Shown in pieces: positions 1 to 10,980 of a stretch of DNA of 64,000 nucleotides. The DNA lies in contig JALGQZ010000015.1 of assembly GCA_023105745.1 (NCBI GenBank), positions 19,878,499 through 19,942,498 of the forward strand. Reading direction: 5' to 3'. Position 1 is the first letter of the stretch. Each line of letters starts with the position of its first letter. Made by a program: the position numbers and the translations under genes. Source of the DNA: Austropuccinia psidii. Taxonomy: Eukaryota > Basidiomycota > Pucciniomycetes > Pucciniales > Sphaerophragmiaceae. The notes below the pieces were generated by a model. That model saw nothing but the letters and a program-made list of their open reading frames with translations. It was not told the DNA's origin and made no database searches.

Positions 1-1117
1 ACATCACCAGCCATATTTGCTCAATGACTGCACATGACTCTGATAAAAAGAAAATCTCACCAGCCAAATTTTCTCAAATACATCACATGATTTTGATAAG
101 AAAAAGCACCACCAGCATAATTCTCTCAGCAAACACGTTGCTAAACCAAAACTACATGTCTCACTAGCTAAAACCTCTCAACTATAATTTTTTCTAAGTA
201 CCCTGTTTTGAGAAGCTCTATGGAGGCCCAAAAGCTATAAATAGAGGTCCTCTCTCCCTCATTTTTCCCATGATCATGGAACAAGTTCCCACTATCCAGG
301 ATCACAACCATCCCTGAACTAGCAGGATATCTAGAATAGTAGTAGTGTCTTAGTAGTGAAAAGCTCAGTAGCCTTGCTCAATAAGCTTAGTATTAGTGAA
401 GAATAGTAGTATAACCATAGTGAAAGCTCAGTAGCTTAGTATTAGTGAAGAATAGTAGTATAACCATAGTAAAAGCTCAGTAGCTTAGTATTAGTGAAGA
501 ATAGTAGTATTAACGTAGTAAAAAGTTCAGTAGCCTCACTCAGTGGCTTAGTATTATTAAAAAAAAAAGTTGTAGTGATATAAAACTCAGTATTAAAAAA
601 AAATTAAAAAGAATCAAATCCAGTAGTCTTATTATTAGTACTCATATCAAAAAAAAATCATTATAATCAACCTAAACCATAAAAAAAATATATATATTCT
701 TATCATTCTTATTCAAAAAAAATAAACAAAAAAATAATATTCTTATTAGTTTTATTAAAATAACAGAAACCCAAAACATATATATATATATACATTATCA
801 TCACTTTTATTAAAATAAAGTAAAAAAATCTAGTGTTTATTTTATCAGAAATTTTAGATCAGAGTTTTTACTGTAGTGTTATTGATAGGTCTGATTTAGA
901 GACTGCTGATAAGTATTCTCTATCTGTTAAAGTCGCAAATCTTATTTTATTTTGTGATTCTCTGTAAGCTGACTATTCAGTATTATTTATAGGGGCAGCT
1001 AATACACCTTAGCACCCATGGTTATTGGACAATTCTGAAATTCAAAACAGACTTACCAATAATTTCCCCCTCAAGGTACTGCCTTATTTCATCCCACACC
1101 AAAAAGGAGTTCCCACA
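1..1117 (+). mobile_element. LTR family 1, 3' part of an LTR (LTR1), plus orientation
   Basis: The right end reads GGAGTTCCCACA (to 1117). The last 100 bp are the near-exact reverse complement of the start of the LTR at 37140, so this is the same family in the opposite orientation. A TATA box (CTATAAATAGAGG, about 235-247) is followed by the C/T-rich stretch seen in every family-1 LTR. The left part holds degenerate repeats around CACCAGC and CACATGATT, matching the U3 of the LTR at 37140. The sequence after 1117 has no tRNA-type primer site, so this is a solo LTR or a 3' LTR. The left edge is cut by the window. Confidence 0.8.
385..532 (+). repeat. 49-bp tandem repeat, 3 copies, downstream of the LTR TATA box
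   Basis: Copies start at 385, 434 and 483, exactly 49 bp apart. Each holds GCTTAGTATTAGTGAAGAAT followed by an AGCTCAGTAGC-like core. They lie 140-290 bp after the TATA box, so they should be transcribed as the R/U5 leader. The CTCAGTAGC core recurs at the same place in the LTRs at 11578 and 53423. Confidence 0.8.
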
Positions 1118-1394
1118 GCATTGGAGAGGATTAGGAGGGGATGCAGAAGCCAATTCAAGCGTGAGAGTAGGCATGGTAAAGCAGTGAGATGACCAGGTGG
1201 TGGGGCAGAAGTCTTCTCATGCATAAATATGAGCATGCCAAACTGCTGGGTAGCACCATGAGGTGTAATTACCCAAACATTGCAAATAGTGTTAAAATGG
1301 GTTTTGGCTTTGAGTGAAATTCTCATGTGACACATGTGATGATTGATGTTGTATTTACACAGACATGACATGAACCACTAAATCCAGTGACTAT
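1118..1394. other. Stretch with no recognised gene
   Basis: This lies between the LTR1 end and the LTR of element A. A 95-codon open frame on minus (1084-1371) runs into the LTR and resembles no family I know. It may be the remnant of whatever LTR1 and element A inserted into. Confidence 0.4.
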
Positions 1395-2212
1395 AAAGTG
1401 ACAATAATGCAACTGAAGCAAGATTTTATACTGACCGCGGTGCGACGTGAAGTCAATTGCGGACGATTGACACAAGATTCGCCCTGGTTGGTTGTGAAAA
1501 GATCACCATTGAATTTCTGAGGAAAAATGTTGCATAATAGCATATCATACCATATATGCACCATGACTGAATCCTTTGGTACAGTGTCCATAAATGAAGG
1601 AAACATTTGCCCCTGAATTGAGGGGGGCCTTTCTGGACCTGAGCTGGTGGCCCCTGGTGGTTGCCAGAAGCTATGGCTTGAAAGTGGGGTACATGGTTCT
1701 TTATGGCTAATTTGGGGTCCTGGGGTCCTTTTGGCCAAATTTTACTCAGGTGGGCCCACCTGGCCTTGGTGGCTAATAGACTTCCTGCTTGTCCCCTTTT
1801 GTCCCCATTGGATTTAGGCCAAAAGGGGGCTAAAAGACCCCATGGGCCATGGTGTATGGCCCAAAAAGTCCATTTTGGCCATAGGCCCCTACTCAAAGGG
1901 GGTGATCCAAAGGCCCTGGAGATGGCTAGAGGGGCCAGAGGCCCCTGAAAGGCAGAATGACCCCCCAGGCACAAAACATGGATGTTGGCCTGGGGGTTGG
2001 TGAGGTGGAGAATTGGCCAAGGAGACCAATGACTAAAGGATATGGCCTGAGGACATGAGTGGCCAGTGAAGTGGATAAAGCTCAAAGGCTATTAAACAAC
2101 AACAATGGCCAATTGGCCATAAAAATGATGGTATGGCTAATTGACCATAAATTAGGGTCAGGCTAGATTTTCCATAAACACCCAATGGGGGAGTTATTAC
2201 ATGTGGTTAGGA
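1395..2212 (-). mobile_element. 3' LTR of chromovirus A (degenerate, edges approximate)
   Basis: It is related to the LTRs of element D. The minus-strand translation around 1490-1540 matches the same LTR translation at 40740-40770, and GGCCAATTGGCCATAAAA near 2105 is shared with D near 41255. The right end (GGTTAGGAAA before GTACCCCCCACC) is a decayed form of D's GGTTGTGACA followed by the same polypurine tract. The left edge is an estimate. Confidence 0.6.
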
Positions 2213-2230
2213 AAGTACCCCCCACCTTGA
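2213..2230 (-). other. Polypurine tract of chromovirus A
   Basis: The minus strand reads AAGGTGGGGGGTAC directly before the LTR, as in element D (41330 on). This is the expected plus-strand priming site for reverse transcription. Confidence 0.65.
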
Positions 2231-2609
2231 ATGGGGAAACTGCAGCACCAAACCAAGGTAGAATCCTGTGGAGGCTGTTGAGAAGGATTGGACATAGGGA
2301 ATCCAGAGGTATTGAATATTGAAAAGAAGTTTTATATACTGACAAGAGGTTGGCATATGACATGAGGATGACTTAGTCTTCTTTTGATGGTTGGCTTTGG
2401 AATTTTTTGAAGGATTGAGTTGAAGTAAAGATTTTGGCCTTAAGATTATAAGAAAGAAAAATTTGAAAGATTATAAAGAAATAAAAATTAAAGGGAAACA
2501 TAAAATAAGAAAAGAAAATGTTGAGGCTGGTTCCAATTTTCATCACAGAATTTGACAGCTGATTTGAATTGGCCAAGGACCTGGAATAGAAAATTTGATT
2601 CCAGGTGCC

Positions 2610-2992
2610 CACAGAGTGGCCAAGGTGATGTTTTTTAAAGATTGTAGACCCCTCAGGGAAGTGAACACCTGCACAGGAACTTACTTTTGTAGTTAAAAAT
2701 CCTGTCAGTGCCATTACAAATAAAAAAATTCTGTTGAAGGAATGAATTGCAAATGGAAAAAAAACTTGGAAAGTGAAATGCATAGCAAATGGTACATTTG
2801 CCCAAGTGAAAATGGCAATAATGATTGGAATTTGTGTTGAAAGCTTGACAAGAGTCCTGTGTCCAGAAAATTGACAAGTGCTCACAGAGTGGCCAAGGTG
2901 ATTCTTACAACAAGAAGGGTATAATACCTCTAAAGGTGCATACCAAGAGTGGGACTTACTTTGGTAATTCCTCTCCTCAACAAGCACCATAT
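2610..2992 (-). repeat. Paired 3' modules of chromovirus A (2610-2690 and 2880-2992)
   Basis: On the minus strand each copy runs from a GGTGCTTG-like start through AAGTAAGTTCC or AAGTAAGTCCC to CACCTTGGCCACTCTGTG. The same two-copy arrangement lies just after pol in elements D (41747-42130) and E (56838-57312). The function is unknown. Both copies hold GTAAGT, a consensus 5' splice site. Confidence 0.75.
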
Positions 2993-2998
2993 GAAAAC

Positions 2999-4213
2999 TC
3001 AAGCTCTTGAAGAATTTGGTCCTTGCTTTTCAGGATACAAAGAGTGAAAGTCCCTGACTAGTTCAGGGAAATTCTTGAGGTTTTTGGTTGGTTCCCAGGT
3101 AGATCTTTCTGGGTCTTGACTGAAACCTTTCCTTTCCAAAAAATAACATATTGTTCCTCTCTTGATATTGGAATCCACTATTTGAGAGACTTCCCATTCC
3201 TCTTCTTCTTCAATTATTATTGGAGGAGGAGGCTCTTAATTCTGATTTGGGATTGTTGATTTCTTGACTGGTTCAAGGAGGGAAATGTGGAAGACTGGGT
3301 GCATGGATTTCCATTGGGATGGAAGCTTGAGGTGGTAAGCATTAGTACTGACTTTCTTCAAGATTGGAAAAGGATCCAGAAATCTTTCAGAAAGTTTTTT
3401 GGTGGGTCTAGTTGATTCGATGTTCTTGGAAGAAAGCCATATCATATCACCAGGATTGAAAAAAGTTGTGCTTGCTCTACTTTTATCTGCATACCTCTTA
3501 AACCTGTTCATGGAAACTTTAAGTTCTCTCCTGAAATCTTGCTATACTGCTTGTATTTTTGTTGATAAATTTCCAGAAGGAGTATCTTTAGTGATGTGAA
3601 CTGAGTCAAAGTGTGGATCTCTTCCATAAACAGTGAAAAACAATATTTGTTTTGTTGAATAGTGATCAGAATTATTGTAGGCAAATTCAGCCAGAGGGAG
3701 CCAGGTGTTCCAATCCTTCTGATGATAACTGACATAAATCCAAAGTTACTTTTCTAGTATCTGATTTCACCTCTCTGTCTGTCCATCAGTTTCTGGATGG
3801 TAAGCAGTTGACAGATCTCTTGAAATATTGAACTTCTGACAAAGATTGTTCCAAAAGGAAGAAAAAGAAAGTGAACCTCTATCACTGACAATTCTTGAAG
3901 GAAGGCCATGATTTGAAAATATATTCTTGATTAATAGATGGGCCAAATCCAGTGAAGCTATCAAAGACATTGTTGGAATAAAGACTTCCATTTTTGAGAT
4001 TGTGTCAACTATGACCAGAATTAAATCAAAAAAATTGGACAGTGGCAGTTGAGTGATAAAGTCCATTGAAAAGCAAATCCAAGGACCATCTCAAATTGAA
4101 AGATGTTTGAGGAGTCCAAACTTCTTTTGATGGATATTCTGGCTTCTTGAACACTGTTGGCAGGATGACACATAATCCTTGATAAATTGAGTCATGCCAG
4201 ACCAGTGGAAATC
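2999..4213 (-). pseudogene. Chromovirus A integrase and chromodomain, 5'-truncated and broken
   Basis: On minus, the end of the HHCC zinc finger (DFHW...CQQC, about 4120-4210) leads into the integrase core: MDFITQLP (first catalytic Asp, about 4060), SDRGSL (second Asp) and [10 protein letters not shown] (catalytic Glu, about 3775). The C-terminal domain follows (MNRFKRYADKSRA to HISLLEPVK, 3236-3511), then a chromodomain (about 3000-3235, EEEEEWEVSQI... to FHSLYPEKQGPNSS). There are stops at 3236 and at the 3735/3767 boundary, plus further mutations. Protease, RT and RNase H are absent: the homology stops at 4213, where another Gypsy lineage begins. The order and wording match elements D and E, which retain full pol. 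Confidence 0.85.
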
Positions 4214-5310
4214 CCGCTCCCCACTGTGACTCAAGTGTTTTATTGTAAACTAATACTAAATCCCAAGGTTGAAGTGGATTTCTCAGTTTGTGTGCTGTCT
4301 TTTTGTCCAAGTATTGAACTGATTTGTTTCTTGAATTTCTAAATTTATCTGCTGATTTTAATTTTTTTTTCTTTTGCTGAAATTTTTATTTCTCTTGCTT
4401 CCAATAGCTGTCCTGTTGTTGAGATTTTATTCCATTCTATGGCTAGGTATGTGTTTGCTTCTATGTCAATTGGTAACACAGTCTGCTGACCAAACTGAAG
4501 CTCAAATGGTGAGTATGCTGTTGCTCTTTTAACTGAAATTCTATCTTCTAAGGTCACAATTGGTAAGTATTATTTCCACTTAGACCCATTTTCATCACAC
4601 AGTTTCACAAGTGCATCATTTAATTTCTTATGGCCTCTTTCAACCATTCCTTGCAATTCTGGGTAGTAAGGTGTAGTTATTCTGATTCTGGATCCTTCCC
4701 TTCCGACTGCTTCTTGTAGTTCTTTTCCAAATTCTTCTCCTCCATCTACTGTGACTTCTTTTGGTTCTACATATCTACAAATCCATTCTGAATTAAACTG
4801 TTCTGAGACTGATTTTGCCATTAACCCAGTTAATGCCACAGTTTCTGGCCATCCTGAAAAGTCATCTCTTGCTACCACTAAATATTTCCATCTTCCTGCC
4901 TTAATCTGGATTGCATCCATTCTGACTCTTTCAAATAAAGTGGATTTTTCAGATATTGTTCCTTCTTCTTTTTACTGCAAATGACTCATTTTATGCCATT
5001 CTAGGCATGATTTAACCCATTTCTTGACTATTTTTTCATTCCTTACCACCAGTACCTTTTCTTTATTTTTCTATATGTTTCATTTCCCCCTTGATGATCC
5101 AATTTTTTGTGAATTTTCTTTAGAATATGCCTTTGAGCTTTTTTCATTATATACAGCTATTTGTGAATTCTCTTTATTTCTCCTTTTCAGCTGCCCTCCT
5201 TCTAGATAAAAATTCACTGACCTTCTTTTAATTCTCTTGAAGTATTCTTCCCCAATACTTAGTGGCTTTTGAAAACTACTCAAATATTCTTGCATATTTT
5301 TTTCCAAATC
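4214..5310 (-). pseudogene. Integrase of a second Gypsy lineage (element F), broken
   Basis: Reading minus: an N-terminal part (EYFKRIKRRSVNFYLEGG, 5080-5307); the core with MDAIQIKAG (first Asp, about 4918), KYLVVARDDFSGWPE, TVDGGEEF (second Asp) and GMVERGHKKL (Glu, about 4640); a post-core segment (DRISVKRATAYSPFELQFG, 4345-4557); and a C-terminal KLRNPLQPWDLVLVYNK motif that stops abruptly at ESQWG, about 4214. The catalytic triad is present but the frame is interrupted by stops and shifts. It differs clearly from the D/E integrase and has no chromodomain in the window. It continues the RT at 5311-7148. Confidence 0.85.
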
Positions 5311-7148
5311 CTTGCTTTTTTATTGGAATTTCAATATTGTTTGTTTTATTTCTTAGAAGTTTTCCAACTTTGCTTGTGTTTACTTCTGTTAGCCCAAATC
5401 CTGGATGAGATTTGATCCATTCTTCCTCTTCATAAAAGTCATTCCTCTCACTTTAGTCATCATCTTCCCCATTTGGTCTTCTTGATAACCCATCTGGCAT
5501 AGTAAATGTCTTCCCTGGTTTGGGTACCAGATCAAAAGAAAAAAGTTGAATTAAAACTACCCATCTTGTCATTAGTGCATTTGGTAAAAAAGATGTTTTG
5601 ATCATTTCTGTTAAGGATTTAGAATCTAGTTGAAGCTCAAATTGTTGCCCACATAATATTGTTTGAAGTTTTTCAGTATTCTTGAAACACCATACAATTT
5701 TTATTTAGGCTGAGAATATTTAGATTCTAGTCAAGAAAAGGTTACTGATTCATATAGTACAGGTCTATCCTTTCCATTTGCATCCTCTTGCATCAGAAAT
5801 TCACCAGCTGCAATATATCTTGAATCTATTGCTAACTTTATCTTCCCTGACCCTTTTTCATAATTCAATCTCTTCAAAGTAATTTCTTCTCCTACTATCT
5901 TCCTGAGTTTTTTGAATATTTCTGCACATTTTTCATCCCATTTCCATGTTACATCCTCCCTTGTCAATCTTCTCAATGGTTCTGAAACTTGTGAAAAGTC
6001 CTTGATAAAAATTCTGACATATGCACATAGTCCTAAGAATCCTCTAGCTTCCTTCTTTGTTGTTGGTCTAGGCCAGTTTTGTATCTTGTTTATCTTCTGT
6101 TTCCAAATCTTTCTTCCTCCCAAAGATACAACATGCCCTACAATATCAAGTGCTGGAACACAACATGCGTATTTTGATCCTGAAACTGTGAGTCCTGCTT
6201 CGTCTATCCTGAAAATTATTCTTTCCAATGTTACTGAATTTTACCAAATAAATCTTCTTATGAGTGGAATCCCCTTCAGTTTTTCCTGCTTATATGTTGA
6301 TCTGGGTCCTCTAATACTTCCATCATCTATAAGGATTCCAAGTTTCTCTGATATTTCCTCATGAAGTATCCAAGTCATTTGTGCATGATAAAGTGCCACA
6401 GAGTTTGTTGTGCCTTGAGGTAGTCTAGTAGGCTGAAGCCTTCCAACTGGTGTTTCAAAGGTTGTAAGGGGTCTTGTAGTGATATCCAACTCTCTTTCAT
6501 CATATCCTCCAATGATATCTCCTAATCCATAACATTCTCTTCCTGAAAATGATCCAACAAGCTCATTGACATTATGTGGTAATCCTTCATCTTTTATTGT
6601 AACTTTATTGAGGTCTTGAAGGTCATGAACTATTCTAAGTTTTCCATTTGGTTTTGCCACACAAAAGACTGGACTGGTATAGCTTGATGTTGATTTCTCA
6701 TAGATTCCTGTACATATTCTTTCTCTGACTAGCTCAATAAATTGAGGTAAGATTGATTTTGGTATTTGTATTGGTTTCTTTTTCCATGGTTCATGTGGTA
6801 TAACTGGTATTTTATAAGGTTTTCCATAAGAATCTTTTAGTACACCTCTTTCTTCTTCACAAAAGGCTATAGCCTTTTGGCTTAGTAATATAAGATTTTT
6901 TGATAAATTAATCTCTTCTTCTGATAACCATCTAGATGGTCAAACATTTATCATTGAAGTTTTGTTTTCTGTAACTTTTTATCTTTCAATAAATAGAGAT
7001 GGGTTAGGTGATAGGGGTGTTTCATATGGATCTCTTGATAATTCAGGTCTTTCCAAATGTGTATTGAGATCTTGAGGCATAGCTTAACTTACTGGTCTAG
7101 ATTTCTTGAGTACTGACTTATGTTTTGATGCATTGGATTGAGCTTCCA
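5311..7148 (-). pseudogene. Reverse transcriptase and RNase H of element F, broken
   Basis: The pol frame starts at an ATG at 7148 (MEAQSNASKH) and runs on minus in one frame, with stops near 7085, 6975 and 6943. RT motifs follow in order: VAKPNGKLRIVHDLQDLN (about 6650), YDERELDITTRPLTTFETP, LPQGTTNS (about 6410) and ILIDDGS (catalytic DD, about 6320). Then come the thumb and connection (TKKEARGFLGLCAYVRIFI, about 6050) and an RNase H start (LAIDSRYIAAGEFLMQED, about 5800). The 5311-5730 stretch is a frame-broken remainder. This lineage uses its own ATG for pol, unlike D and E. It may belong to the Gag region of element C. Confidence 0.85.
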
Positions 7149-7596
7149 TGATGATTAGGCTGGTTTAAAGTATAAATTGATAATATTACTTTTATTATTA
7201 TTTTCTTTTAAATAATCTTTTTAGTTAAAGCTGAAAGAGTGTCTTCATTATCTTCTTTTTTTCTTGTTCATAATCAAATTTGAGTTGTAGTTTCAATGCA
7301 TGCAAGGAGTTTAGCTCTAGGTTGATAAAACCCAGTATATTAGGTATACCAAATCCTGCAGTTTAATGTCATACAAGGAAATTTGAGAACCCTAGTCCAG
7401 AATTACAATAGGGAGAATTTTACTTTCTTGTTAAGGACAAAGTGGATTAAAATTGATAGTATCATTTGGGTTGAATATTTCTTCATTAATTTCAGCTTGA
7501 AGTCTTTATTATGTTTATTCTTCACTCTTTTTGTTACTCTTAAAATTGTCAGTTGTTTGTTAATCTTCATTATTTCTTGATTTTACTTGCATGTTC
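7149..7596. other. Noncoding A/T-rich spacer upstream of the F pol gene
   Basis: No coding potential is seen. An isolated half-copy of the 50-bp repeat unit (CCTGCAGTTTAATGTCATAC, about 7355) precedes the array at 7597. Confidence 0.5.
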
Positions 7597-7846
7597 AGCC
7601 CTCAGGTTGCTACCCTTCAGCTTAAAGTCATACAAGGATTAACTTTAGCCATCAGGTTGCTACCCTGTAGTTTAAAGTCATAAAAAGACTAATTTTAGCC
7701 TTCAGATTGCCACCCTGCATTTTAAAGTCATACAAAGGCTAATGTTAGCCTTCAGGTTGCCACCCTTCAGTTTAAGGCCATACAAGGACTAATCTTAGCC
7801 TTCAGGTGGCCATCCTGCAGTTTAAAGTCATACAAGGACTTTTTTT
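7597..7846. repeat. 50-bp tandem repeat, 5 copies
   Basis: AGCC starts fall at 7597, 7647, 7697, 7747 and 7797, exactly 50 bp apart. The core is CAGTTTAAAGTCATACAAGG. Related units occur at 20440, 20517 and 20583 in the spacer of element B, so the repeat belongs to this Gypsy lineage rather than to the host. Confidence 0.9.
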
Positions 7847-8110
7847 TTTATTGGAAATCTTTTTTCTTCATTTTTTTTATTAGAATTTTTTTTATTTTTT
7901 TTTATTGAGAAATTTTTTTTCATTTGAATTTTTTCTTTTTTTTTTTTAAAATTTTTTTTTGTTGGAAAAATTTTATATTTATTCGAAAATTTTTGTTTTA
8001 TTGGAAATTTTTTTTTATTTAAATATTTTTTTTTATTGGAAATTTTTTTTTTATTTAAAAGTTTTTTTTTATTTAATTTGTTTTTTATTTGAAATTTTTT
8101 CAGAGCAAAT
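7847..8110. repeat. T-rich tract with repeated TTTTATTGGAAATTTTTT units
   Basis: Nearly pure T on plus, broken every 25-40 bp by ATTGGAAA-, ATTAGAA- or ATTGAGAA-like words. It is simple sequence, and the open frame across it is not a gene. Confidence 0.8.
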
Positions 8111-8160
8111 TTTGAAATTTGTTGAAGGAGGTGTTGGTGTGAATAGTGAGGTTATCAGTT

Positions 8161-8213
8161 CAAGTAATGCACAACCAGCAAAAATCTGACCTGACCCAGA
8201 TCAGGTCACTCAA
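8161..8213 (+). repeat. Left terminal inverted repeat of the CACTA element
   Basis: ACAACCAGCAAAAATCTGAC with the following CTGACCCAGATCAGGTCACTC pairs with 17648-17693. The palindromic CCTGACC/GATCAGGTC words are probably sub-terminal transposase sites. Confidence 0.75.
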
Positions 8214-8562
8214 GGCTGAACATGCCCAGACATTGTTCCTACCCGGTCTGTACCCTGCTGAACAAGACTTTTCAAATTCCCTTTCAATAAAAAGTCATGC
8301 ATTCGCCTCATCTCCTGGAAAACCTTTTTCTGATACTCATTCTCAATCTCAAATTTCTTTGCTCTTTGACTTTTATCTCTGATTTTTCTGCTCAATACGT
8401 TTAAGATCATGAGCTGACCAATTTTCCCAAGTAATACAAGTCAGCCAGATACATTGCAAATTCTTCATAAACAGAATGAATATATAAATGACTTGAAAGC
8501 TAAACTCAATAAGTGTGATAAGGATGTTGAAGCCTTAATGTAGAAGTTTTAGAGTCTTCAAG

Positions 8563-10236
8563 TTGAATCCAGTCAAACTACTAAACCATCATCAAAAAAT
8601 CAACAAGGAACCAGCTACAAAAAAGGAGACCAACATCAAGCACAAGTCTTACACAGCCAAATCTAAAGGCAAAGCTCCTGAAAGTCAAAATTCCTCAAAG
8701 AAGAAAGCACTTTCTGGTTCACGAAAAGCACATTCAACACAATAAGGAAAAATAAAAACAAAAACAAGGCCAAACTATCTAATTATGAAGCATATACCTG
8801 AAAGCTTTAAACCAACCAAAGTGAGTATTTTAAAAATTAATTTTTATTTTTTTACATGAAAGGCCTGGTTTCTGATTCCCATCAATACTCAGAATGCTTT
8901 TTTCACACATATTAGAACTATTTGGGGCCTCATTCATCAAAACTCTGTCCCAATTGCACCTGATCCTTCCCTCCTTAGGGAATTTTATAATTGGTTTGAT
9001 CATGTTGATGAAATACAACAAGTAACAAACAGTACCACTGCAATTTATCTAATTCCTGAAGCCAATATCATTACTTTGAGGCACTAAGACTGGTAGGAAG
9101 AAGGTTGGACATGCAATTTTTAACATTCAAGAGTTCTTCATTTTATATATTCAAGCATTTCTGGCAAAGCTTGGAATATGCCAATGGGCCCCTTCTCTTG
9201 AAAAACCAATTGACACTATTTACAATGAAGCATGTAGTATAAGTGAAATTAAGACATTCCAACAGGTAGCAATTGCTTGTGCCTATCAATAAATGAAAAT
9301 CAACTTGCGTTACTTAAATAAAGTTGGTCTACTTGAAGCAACTTGTAACCACTTTGTAAATTACTTGAAAACTAAAATCTACAAGTGAGAATTGAAAGAA
9401 AGTGGAAGCTATCAAAAGGGGCTGGAAAAAGGTACCATTTCAAAGAATAGACAAAGGTTTAGTAATCTTTTTTTGAAAATTAATAATGGCTTATGGATAT
9501 CTTTTGTTTAGCTTTGTAAGAGTGGCTAAAGGTTTGGAGTTGCTGAGAACTTCCCTAAGAGATATCTGAAAATTTTAGCTGATATTGATGCCCACAGTGA
9601 CAATGAGTTTGTTCCAGAGAAGAAAGGTTATGTCATCAATAATTTACTATATCAATCCCAAAAGGCAACCACCTTCACACATTGAGTAGATGAAGAAATT
9701 GAAAGGCATTGGAAAATCAAGGAAAGAAGTCTCAGAAGCATAATCATCTTGAGACTGAAGGAATAAGCCCTAAAGCCTTTGGATGAGCTCCCAAATGATT
9801 ACCTATTGAGTTTTACAGTCATGACTGGTACAATAATTGTACTGCAGCTCAGAAAGCCATATATGGTGACACAATGAAAATTGCTTTCTTGCCAGATGAA
9901 TCCCAATCCATATGTGGAATAAAACATCCCAATGAAAAAATCAATGAAAAGAGATTTTCCGAGAAATATTGAGAACAAGCAACACAGAAATACAATCTAT
10001 CCCATGAGATTCATGAATTGGATTCCAAAGATAATGAGAGCATTTCAAGCAGTGGTATTGGGAGCCTTTCAAATGAGAATAGTGATTCAGAAAGGGGGAG
10101 AGAATCTAGTGAGCGTGATGACAATGAAATAATGGAAGAATATTTCCAAATGGAAACTTCTCAAACTTTTGTGGCTCAAGTCATAGGAGAATCCAGTCGA
10201 ATGGGATATGGATACAATTGGGAAAACTGGGAATAA
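8563..10236 (+). pseudogene. CACTA-borne accessory protein, broken; conserved agaric family
   Basis: Not a transposase. The N-terminal part is Lys-rich (8563-8745). After a gap the reading continues in several frames on plus: PIDTIYNEACSISEIKTFQQ (about 9210), KINLRYLNKVGLLEA (about 9298), NFPKRYLKILADIDAHSDNE (about 9550), FYSHDWYNNCTAAQKAIYGD (about 9812), KIAFLPDES (about 9886), and an acidic Ser-rich tail ending YGYNWENWE at 10236. At least four frameshifts or stops separate these pieces. From memory it resembles a widespread conserved hypothetical protein of agaricomycete genomes with a lysine-rich N-terminus and a PIDFY-type motif; the function is unknown. It converges on the transposase gene and lies inside the CACTA termini, so it is probably element cargo or a second element gene. 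Confidence 0.65.
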
Positions 10237-10980
10237 AGATTTCTTCAATTATTATATTGAAAATATATCAGAATTTTCAGTTTGATCTCAAAACATTATC
10301 TTTCACTTGTTTATATTCTTGGTTTTTTAGTTTTTGGGTTGTTTTACTTATAAGGAATGTGATATCCAACATGTAATTTATAGTTATTTTTTGGAAGAAG
10401 CTTACATTTATACACAATAAATATCTGGAATCTTGAATTAATACAAGAGCAATGTGGATTTCACTGGAAAAAACACTATTTACTCAGAAATATTGCTAGT
10501 TTTACTTATGAAATGAGAATAATATCCCTTTGTAAATAATAAAAAAGCTACCTTTAATTTTCTGAGATGTGCAATTTACTGTATTAATTTACATAAGCAA
10601 ATTTAAAGATACTATTAAACAAAATGAATATTTAGACAAAGAAACCAAATTTTATATGGAGGTATCAAATAGAAACTATATAGATAAAACAGGTTTCTCC
10701 ATTTATAAAAAGAAAATTCTAATAAATCAGGAGTTATGTGCTCATTTCACAATCATTTAAAGGATATATTTGAAATTTTTGAATTTCAAGTCCAACAAGC
10801 TTGTTGATAGATTGCATAAAAATGCTTGGCTTGTGGATCCCTAAAGTCCAGGCTGGTAATTTCTGATATTCTGCAAGGCTGATTACTTTTTCCATGGTTA
10901 TGAATGAAAGTAATCTATCATGCTCAACTTAAGCTATATCTAATTCCTTAATTAACACTGTCACCTTCTCAAATTGCTTT
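10237..10980. other. Spacer between the convergent genes of the CACTA element
   Basis: A/T-rich with no recognisable coding sequence. It lies between the plus-strand accessory gene and the end of the minus-strand transposase, where 3' ends would fall. Confidence 0.5.

Noticed and set aside
1..1117. LTR1 as the 3' LTR of the minus-strand element C/F
   Set aside because: Its TATA box and ends show the plus orientation, opposite to the LTR at 37140.
1453..2085. 210-codon open frame on minus
   Set aside because: It lies inside the LTR of element A, is Pro/Trp-rich from GGCC repeats and has no counterpart as protein in D or E.
7597..7846. CRISPR-like array
   Set aside because: Whole units are repeated without unique spacers, the genome is fungal and no cas genes are present.
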